From positions 21,071,190 through 21,135,189 of the forward strand of contig NC_134985.1 in assembly GCF_050947335.1 (NCBI RefSeq): a stretch of 64,000 nt of DNA. The letters are read 5' to 3'. Shown here piece by piece: positions 56,401 to 64,000 of the stretch. The stretch's first letter is position 1. Each line of letters starts with the position of its first letter. Source of the DNA: Megachile rotundata (Eukaryota; Arthropoda; Insecta; Hymenoptera; Megachilidae). The notes below the pieces were generated by a model, which ran no database searches, was not told the origin of the DNA, and saw nothing but the letters and a program-made list of their open reading frames with translations. The position numbers and the translations under genes are program-made.

Positions 56401-58813
56401 TTGATGTTTACAAACACGTCATAGGATGCGTTGTGCGAACATTAATTACAGCTTTTCACGGAAGCGTCATTGTTTGCGGTAACGATGCATTTCTTGCAGG
56501 ACCATGTACATGGCTTACGCATCACCGACGCGGAATATGCAACGGGCGTTTTTCACCCGTGGTCATTGGTGTAACTGGGTCGAGATCGGAGCGTGTCCAA
56601 CTTCCCAAAATACAGATTGGCCTTTCCCATTCAACGCGGGATTCGGAACGTATCTCTTATTTGCAAATCTTCGGTTACATAAATTTTAGCAAATTTCTAT
56701 ATCTTCGAATTTTCGAAAACCACTCCGGACGAAAATTCCAGTTACGCCAATGCGCGTGATATAAATTCAGCGCAGGAAGTAGCTATACGTAAAACTTCAA
56801 TGTCGTTTCTACGTTTTGCAGCGCCCGAGTCGATCGCTTCTCGAATCTTTATTATAGCAATTCTTTCGTCGATTAGGACGAGAAATATTACCGCTCGGTC
56901 ATAAAAGTTCAGTTGTTTTTAAAATTTTCATCCTTCTAAAAATACGTTTCGAAAGAATTTTGCATTTTGTCGATTCGGTGTAAATATCTTTAGTTATTTC
57001 TAAATTTGATATAGTTACTCGACTCGGTTAATTTTTCCAAATATAAAAATTCGTCCAACTTTTTTTCCAGCGCTAGCGACGGTACTGCAGATTTTTTTAT
57101 CGTTACCACGTAGCACGATATCACGAATTCGTTGTATCATTCCCGCGAGAACAAAAGGCTGTTATCTAAATTAATGTGGAAAAACGTAGCTGCATTAAAA
57201 AATACAGAATTATTCGATACGAGGGTGTGCATGAATAGTCAGTTGCGCTATATTTCGGTTATTTAACGCGCAACGTCGATTCGATACGAGAGATAGAATC
57301 AATTTCCATCGTTATTCGTTCGAGTAGATAGTTGAGTGCGAGTTCGGATTGCAACTTCAAATAGTTTTGCACGCAAAATTTCGTGTCGATAAGTGTTTCA
57401 TTATTCACAATCACGATTCCGTGCTCGCTTGCGCGAGGAAATGATTTATTTATGAAAGGAAATAGCGTTCCCGCCAAACATGGGAAGACGTCCTCTCTAA
57501 ACAAAATACGTTATATCGAAAGTGAAGTCGGTCTTTAGCGAACCTTTCGAGTTACAACTTATATTTCAATTTTGCCACTCGATATTAACTCTTGATATGA
57601 ATTAAATATTTATAGAGTTTAAGAATCTGCGTATACAAAAGATTGGGTTCGAAAAATTTTGGACACGCTTTCGAAAGTACCCTCCTGCGAATACTCGAGA
57701 CTGCGAAGCTTTCGTATACAGAGATTTGATTCGAAATTGTGTTCAAAATGGAGCGTATTACGTTTATGCGACGTTGTCAGCTTATCTCGCTCGTATTTCG
57801 TATCAGAAATTACCAGATTTTCAAGTTTTGAAGGTCTCCGTATTCCGAGCATTTGTATGTAAAAAGATTCTTTCGTATTCCCGCTCGATACCGGCCGAAT
57901 CTTGCCGAGCACGGGCGAAGGGCTGACTATTCGTACGCCTCTACTACTTGCTCGCGCATTTCTCTGATTTATGTCTCCTACATTGGATATTGTGTCACGA
58001 TTCTTTAGGTGTCCTGGGTGAGGCATAGGGATATTCATCTTTTGACCGTCGGGGTACAAACTTACACCTCGGACCAACGATTCGTGGCATCGCACTTTCC
58101 CAGAACCGAAGATTGGACGCTTCAAGTGAAGTACCCGCAACGACGTGACTCTGGGATCTACGAATGCCAAGTGTCAACGACACCACCGATCGGTCATTCC
58201 ATGCACCTGTCGGTTGTTGGTCAGTTGGACGTCTTTATTCGTTTCTTCGGTTCTTCCGATTTTCGTTTCGTTTCAATTTTTCCGCTCTAATTTGGTTCGT
58301 CGCTCTTGTTTAAATACCGGTAACCGTTCATTTTATTTTCACCGGGGATCTACTCTAACCTTTGACAGTGTTATTTTGTTACCGGACGAGAATCGAGTTT
58401 ACGTGGAACTGGTGTTTCAACAGTTTTTTTTTCTGTCAAATTTGTTTCGAATTTCAATTAAACGTGTTTGTTTTCTTGCTTGCAGCCAATTTGTGTTTTC
58501 TCGCGCCAAACGAATCTGGACGTAATAGGAAACAACATGGCGTTCATTTTCTGTTATTCCTTTTAAAACCTCTTCTTCCGGCAGCATCAGAATCGAATTC
58601 TATTTCATTTCGTTTCGACGTATGAAATTATCAAGCTAGTCAATTTATGATAGTATTTTTCATTTATTTTTCTTTTATTGCGCAGAGCCCGTCACATCGA
58701 TCGTTGGCGAACCAGAAATGTTCATAAACAAAGGCAGTACCATGAACCTAACCTGCGTGATACGTCACAGTCCAGAACCACCAACTGCCATTTATTGGAC
58801 CCACGATCACGAG
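53407..58813 (+). CDS. dpr: Dpr-family Ig-domain cell-surface protein, 5' four coding exons (continues past the right edge)
   Basis: Insect two-Ig-domain neuronal surface protein; Dpr proteins bind DIP partners in synaptic matching. CDS join(53407..53446, 54774..54943, 58009..58219, 58686..58813), with lengths 40, 170, 211 and 128 nt: phases close and give 183 residues. Signal peptide M-K-G-L-F-F-T-L-S-L-L-F-S-V-Q-G (1-16), short linker, G-P-Y-F-D (38-42), then Ig1 with N-V-T-A-L-V-G-K-T-A-T-L-T-C (Cys61), V-S-W-V-R-H-R-D-I-H-L-L-T-V-G (71-85), T-Y-T-S-D-Q-R-F, E-D-W-T-L-Q-V-K-Y and D-S-G-I-Y-E-C-Q-V-S-T-T-P (Cys123). Ig2 begins E-P-V-T-S-I-V-G, G-S-T-M-N-L-T-C (Cys164), S-P-E-P-P-T-A-I-Y-W (178), T-H-D-H-E. 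Sequons at Asn29, Asn48, Asn161. The rest of Ig2 and any C-terminal anchor were not found before 64000. Which Dpr paralogue this is stays open. Confidence 0.95.
53447..54773 (+). other. dpr intron 1 (1.3 kb)
   Basis: GTAAGT to GAAG. It contains a degenerate repetitive stretch at about 54000-54420 with recurring CGTATATACG-like words (CGTATATATACGACCT, CGTGTATATACGACCT, CGTATATGTACG). Confidence 0.7.
54774..54943 (+). CDS. dpr: dpr coding exon 2 (start of Ig1)
   Basis: Pyrimidine tract CTACTTTTTCTTGAAG| and donor ACG|GTAAGT. It encodes residues 14-70, including G-P-Y-F-D-V and the first Ig1 cysteine (T-L-T-C), ending D-R-T at a phase-0 junction placed just before V-S-W. Confidence 0.92.
54944..58008 (+). 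other. dpr intron 2 (3.1 kb)
   Basis: GTAAGT to TTTAG. No ORF, RNA gene or tandem array recognised; base composition is ordinary for the window. Confidence 0.85.
58009..58219 (+). CDS. dpr: dpr coding exon 3 (rest of Ig1)
   Basis: Acceptor ATTCTTTAG| and donor GTTG|GTCAGT. Encodes V-S-W-V-R-H-R-D-I-H-L-L-T-V-G through Y-E-C-Q-V-S-T-T-P and H-L-S-V-V, the most diagnostic Dpr block. Phase 0 in, phase 1 out. Confidence 0.96.
58220..58685 (+). other. dpr intron 3 (466 bp)
   Basis: GTCAGT to GCGCAG, T-rich. Nothing else recognised. Confidence 0.85.
58686..58813 (+). CDS. dpr: dpr coding exon 4 (start of Ig2)
   Basis: Acceptor TTGCGCAG| and donor GAG|GTATGT. Reads (E)-P-V-T-S-I-V-G-E-P-E-M-F-I, G-S-T-M-N-L-T-C and S-P-E-P-P-T-A-I-Y-W. 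The next exon should finish Ig2 and is not in the remaining 5.2 kb. Confidence 0.94.
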
Positions 58814-61800
58814 GTATGTCTATCGCACGTTTAATAAATCCGTATGTCGCGAATGTACGAGTAATCGAACGTGTCGGATACACGAATGGTCCGATTATTT
58901 TCCTGTTTTCAATTTTATGAATTTTTTACTCTCCAACTTCGGCTAAATGTAAACCGGTTACCCGAGTATCGGTTCCGGTACGTTCTTGGTATGCGTGTAT
59001 ACGTGTCGGTGGTGCAAATTATTTTACGTTCTCGCGTATAAATTATATCGCGATGAAAGAAAGGGAGGAAAGTAGGCCAACCAGAACGTTATTGATCACC
59101 ATTAGCGGGAGGACACAGTACAGACGAATGTAACTTTAATTCCGATTCGAAAACCGCTATTTCGCTTTTTGCATCGCGAATACGCGGATATCTATGAAAC
59201 CCGCGAATCCGGTTAAAACGATCGATTAACGACAACTGTGTGGCAGACGGTTTAACGTGTAAATTTAAACAAATTCAATTAGACGGGGAAAGGGAGGGCA
59301 GAGTTTTGAATTCTCGTCGAAACGACGAAGCGATAACGAGGTAACCACCGAAGGGTGGGGAATTTTCCGCGTAGGTATGTGGGTGAGTTACGAACATTGT
59401 TCGCGATGCAAGGTTGAGTCAAGTAGTCGTATCGAGCACTCGATTATATAATTTCGTCTAACTAGGTTAGAGGAATATTCGAGGGAAGTTGAAGCAAGGT
59501 TAATTTTCCCGTTTACTTTTTCCTTTCTTTTATTTCCTCACGCTCGTCCGCGTCTTTATTTCCTTTCGTTTTTTAATCTTCCATTCTTTTAACGGCTCCA
59601 TTCTTTGTACGGGCGCATCGGCACCAGAAACGGGCGTACTCCACCGAACAGAAACGAAATTATTCAACTTGTAGTTTACGAAATGAATTATTCAATTACA
59701 CACCGAAAAAAAGAGCGGCTCGCCACCTGTGTCGGCGTACGAAACGCGAGGAAACTCTCCCGCGTCTTTACAAATTTACGCTCTCGTTGAATTTTGATCA
59801 CGTTCAAATTTCAGGAAATAGTTTTCGCCGACATTCGCGGAATTTCCTTTTCCGACCCGCCCGAATAGCGATATTCAAATTTGTAGCGTTACATCGTTCT
59901 TTTATTATACGTTAAATTATTAAATTTGCATTTCGATATCGTTAACCTCGTTGATACCTTAAGCGATCGATGTCTTATCGACGCTCGACGATGGACCGAT
60001 AACATCGTCGAGACGTCGATAAAGTTAATGGACGTCAACTTTAAATTTCAAACAAGAGCAAATAGATTTCGGCCGATACAATTACGCGCGTTCGTATACC
60101 GACTGCCACAGTAGAAGTGGACGATGTGTGGTCAGACACGTTACAGTACAAGTTGTTTAGAACACGAACAGATTCCGGTATCCCTATATTCCGAAATTAA
60201 ATTTAACCGAGTTTGCAGTGTCAATCAGTACTGATTACTAGAGTAATCAGTGCGTTCGGTTTGAAATTCAAACAAAAATAACTAGTCCCGAATGGTCGAG
60301 TTACACGTTTCGATACCGTAGTCATTTGCCGATAACATTATCAGCAGGAAGTTTTGCAACGACCTCCGTTGTCGAGATAGCGTATATAACGAGCCAACGT
60401 CTTCGGGGATTCATCCGCGGGCAATGAATAAAACTATCCGCCCACTCCGACGTACCTAATACCCTGCACCTTTCCCTAATTCTCCCCAGTTACTTTACAT
60501 TTTCTTCTTTTCAATCCTTTGCATATACGCCCCTTTTGTTTTCCGTCTTCTCTACATTCTGTTCTACGGTTCTACTCCCCCGTTCTGTACCCCGGCCCCC
60601 TCCTCTCCCTCTCTTGAATTATCTACAGTACTGTTCTTTCCGTCACGCACCCTCTCGCTCGCAGGTGCATTGTCTTTCCCGTCCATCCTTCTTAAGGGTG
60701 TCAGTTCTCTCCTGGCAGCTCGGCTCTTTGTGTACCACCGCGTCTGTCTTTACAATTCCCAGCCTTACACGCTGTCTTTCACTCATTTTTATACTCTCGT
60801 TCTCCGTCGCGACCATTATCTCTGTCACCTTCCCTGCTGCAACACGCCCACTTTCGCGCTATCCTCCACAGCCAGGCACACACAATTTTCCAGCGAGTTT
60901 TCCTCCGCGTCAACCCTCTCCTCTGTCCCGACACCTATCTCTGTTTCCCACCTACCGCTTCCTCTCTCTTCATCGGCTTTACACGCTCTTCTGTCTCTCC
61001 TTTGTCGCTGCACTTGCATCTCGTTATTTATCTCGCCTTACTCCTCTTCAAACCCCGTACCGTTTCAGTTTGTCTCCCTTTCACGTCATTTCTCGCTCGT
61101 TTCCCTCGTTTCTTCGCCCTACGACAGTCAACACCTGTGCTACGCTCTCTGTTCCCTCCTTTTCTTTCGCTTTTTCTTTTATTTCTAATCCTTTCTAGCA
61201 CTACAGCCTCCTTTTTATTCGACCGTTTTTTCCTTTTTCCCTTTTTGTACGTCAACGACCACAGCAACCCTTCGACCTCTTCTTGTCTCTGTCTCTCCGT
61301 CAATTTTCCTTTTTTCTTCCTTTTTTCATCCGTTTCTCGGTTCTTTCAATTATTCCTACCACCATCTACCCCTTCCCCGCTCTCGAATTGCATCTCGTTC
61401 GCCAGAGCGCATGGATTCAACGAGAACCACTCCATTTTTTACGCCAGTCCGACGAAATGATTTTTCATCTCACCGCCATCCCAACGTGTAATCGTTCCCG
61501 ATTGAAAAATAAATGTTCCTGCGCGAGGAAAATATATTTTTCCTACCCCCTCTCCTGCCTGCCGTTTTGCGATACTGTTTCTTCGCCAAACCACGATAGT
61601 TGTTTTTAGGAAATATTTTGGAAAGCCGATAAACATTCGAACGTCGACGAATACTTGAAATATTCAAATCGTTCGAATAACGCGAATGTTCCGTGGGATT
61701 AAGTTTCGATTTTCGTACCGTTTCAATATTCCTAATAACGTATTCTCCCGATACTCATCGTTTTTCATCAGGCCAGATGAATTTTTCGAAAAAAAAAAGC

Positions 61801-64000
61801 CTTCGTTATTTTCATCTCTTTTTCTCGATACCGTTTCGTCCCTCCCTGTTCGACGAGACAATGAATTAATTAGTCGGTGAAAAAGTTTTCATCCCCCGTT
61901 CGCGCTTTTTTCTCTTCTTCGCTCCTCCTCTCTCACTTTGCTCTTTTCGCCCGCTCGAACTTTCCCGTTCGCTTTTTTTTTTTACTTCTTTCTCGAACTC
62001 ATCCTTTTGTCGTTCCTTCTTTTTCCATCCTTGTTAGTATCCCGTTTGCTCGAAGTTTCTCTGTCCGGATTCAATCGGTACACAGTATGGCATGAAACTT
62101 ATGAATCAATTCCTTAATCACTCGATTACACCCGACGTTATCCGTCTATCGGTGTTCCGGCGGCGGGGTCACTCCTCCTTAGCCTATTATGTCCGTTGGT
62201 CAGTTCGTTAAACTTTGCCGTGAATTTCGTCTGGTTCGCGGTACGCTGATTCATTTATTTCTCTCGACTAGTTTCGTACTTTCTGACGACATTCCTTTTG
62301 TTAGTTAAACATAACTTCAGCTTCGTCGGGAGATCCTTCGGACGTGGCTGTCTACCTTCTGCGTCCCGGTTGTTCATCTTGAAGCTTGCTTTCAACCTTA
62401 CCGAAGAAACTTGAAATTGCAATTTTCTTACGTTTGCATAGTTGCTTAATTAACACTGCAGTAACTACGCTCGTCAAAATTACTTGTTCTAGATTCATTG
62501 CTCCTATTAAAAGACGCAACCTTGCGCTTTAACATGTCATACGTAGCGGTACGTGTCGCGCTACATATTAGACTACAATCGAGTTACAACGTCTTGACGC
62601 GACTTGCTTACGACGTAAATTCGATAAATTCCTAAGCAACACATCGGGATACAGCGTATTTGCAAAACAACTCATTTGCGATGCAGTCGCGATAAAACAC
62701 TTTGGAATTTACTAATGTAAGCGGTTACTCCGCGGGTACGGGTGCGGCGAGGGGAACGCCTAGGCGTCGATGCATCGCGATGCGTTTTGTTTTGGAGCAC
62801 ATTTTTTCGTTCGACGAACAGTCTCGTCAGAACTGTGAAACAATAAAGATCTTTTGTCTCGTAAAATATTTATTTAATAAATACCCCTCGACCTCCTACA
62901 CTAAACAGTGTCGCGATTCTCCAAATAACACGTCGTAGTTTCGAAAAAACAGCAGTTGCAATACGAAGAACTGTTTAATATAAAGCCGAGACGGGTTAAA
63001 AGATTTACTCGCGTTGTTGGCTCGTTCTTTCGTGGACGAAATTTTGTACGCTGACCGGCACACACGTTTACGGATCGTAGCCACTTTTGATTGCGGTGCA
63101 TCGATCAGATTCCCTGGGAGCTTACGCGCGTTCAACGCGGATTCTCCGAATGTTTATAAACGCCAATAACAGCGGGGAATTTAATGGGAACCGTTTCAGC
63201 AATTTCAACAGATACGTTTTGCCAAGTAAAGTCGATTCGTTTCAGTGGTCAAATAACCGAACTGGACCAAACCACTTGGACAATGGAAACTGAAATCGAA
63301 GGAACTTGCTTTTTTTCTAGCTAGAGGGCTTCGCGTTTTAAGCTCTCTGCTGTATCGATATGCAATCTGAATGTTACAGGTATTGTGACGCTTCTATGGC
63401 TTGTTTTCAGATGTAACTTTGTTTATGTCCCCGGGATTGGTTTTCGGTTCTTTGATAATTGCACAATCGAACCCATCAAGGTAACACGTTTTTCGTTTTT
63501 TCTTTTAACCTCTTCTGAAACAATTTAATCATTTTCGAGTGTTTTTAAATGCGCGCTTTTTATACGTTTATTGTTTTCACCTAAACTAAAGTTATCGTAA
63601 AACGGTAATGACGATGAGGGAAAATAATAGCGAATTAATTAATATTTTTGATAAATTAATTATTCCTTACAATAAAGATTTATGTTCCATACTTCTGAAA
63701 AAATTTTGCAACTTAATCTCATTCGCTAAGTTCATAAGCCTTTGCTCGTAAATGTAGGTCGCTGGCGACAAACAAAAATGGTGCTTTTATTAAAAAATGT
63801 TTTAAATATTTGACACAACGAATGATTGCATGATATAGTGGCGATTTTGAAAAGTTTCCCCGAATTTTTTCAAATTTGTTCGAAGCTTAGAATAGTGAAA
63901 AATATTGATGACCCACTTTTTGTACCGCGTGTGAAAAAATAGCTTTGCCCGCGGAAAATTGAAATAAATAAAGAATGTTTATTTTCTATTCAACAGTTAC
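58814..64000 (+). other. dpr intron 4 (5' part)
   Basis: Begins GTATGT. It includes a pyrimidine-rich block (about 60480-61560, and again 61890-62050). The 220-residue frame across that block is compositionally biased and not called. No exon completing Ig2 was found. Confidence 0.7.
60480..61560 (+). repeat. Pyrimidine-rich (CT) tract
   Basis: About 1.1 kb of strongly C/T-biased plus strand (TCTCTCC, CCTTTCC, TTTCTTTT words) without a fixed repeat unit. It keeps several plus-strand frames open by lacking A-containing stop codons. Confidence 0.7.

Noticed and set aside
60536..61198. 220-codon plus-strand ORF
   Set aside because: Ser/Leu/Pro/Phe-rich product of the pyrimidine tract in a dpr intron.

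Overview
This is eukaryotic, insect-type nuclear DNA, most probably from a bee or another hymenopteran. Three spliced protein-coding genes can be read with matching splice phases. Intron-borne DNA fills most of the window, CpG is abundant, and there are several TTAA-flanked MITE families of a kind I associate with bee genomes. The order-level call is inference. No bacterial-style genes, CRISPR arrays, rRNAs or convincing tRNAs were seen.

Layout: (1) 1-45.7 kb, minus strand: the 5' part of a Wnt gene closest to Wnt4 (insect WntA is the alternative). Four coding exons join into 181 continuous residues: a signal-peptide exon at 45644-45723, the N-terminal exon at 6065-6245, the R-W-N-C-S exon at 2217-2340, and the S-R-E-A-A-F-V-Y / G-G-C-S-E exon at 1465-1622. 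The first coding intron is about 39.4 kb. The remaining 3' exons lie off the left edge. (2) 45.7-48.8 kb: GC-rich Wnt 5' flank, then AT-rich spacer. (3) 48812-49850, minus strand: a complete two-exon Mat1/MNAT1 gene (RING-finger assembly factor of the CDK-activating kinase and TFIIH), 321 residues. (4) 49.9-53.4 kb: intergenic, with a TATA element about 460 bp before the next start codon. (5) 53407-58813, plus strand, continuing beyond the right edge: the 5' four coding exons of a Dpr-family (defective proboscis extension response) immunoglobulin cell-surface protein. They cover the signal peptide, a complete first Ig domain and the first part of the second Ig domain (183 residues).

The Wnt introns are dense in repeats: tandem arrays with unit lengths of 8, 15, 16, about 98, 120, 123, 163 and 171 bp, four copies of one piggyBac-like MITE family, and a second MITE family. 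One copy of the second family (23862-24502) has been hit twice by the first, giving a readable nested-insertion history. A short ORF with a clear signal peptide (25282-25425) and a TATA/initiator pair (18846-18883) inside the big Wnt intron are the best hints of nested, unannotated transcription.

The three genes have unrelated functions (developmental signalling, general transcription/cell cycle, synaptic recognition) and show no sign of forming a functional cluster. Coordinates rest on visual reading of splice sites and frames; subfamily assignments, repeat copy numbers and the taxonomic call need database comparison.
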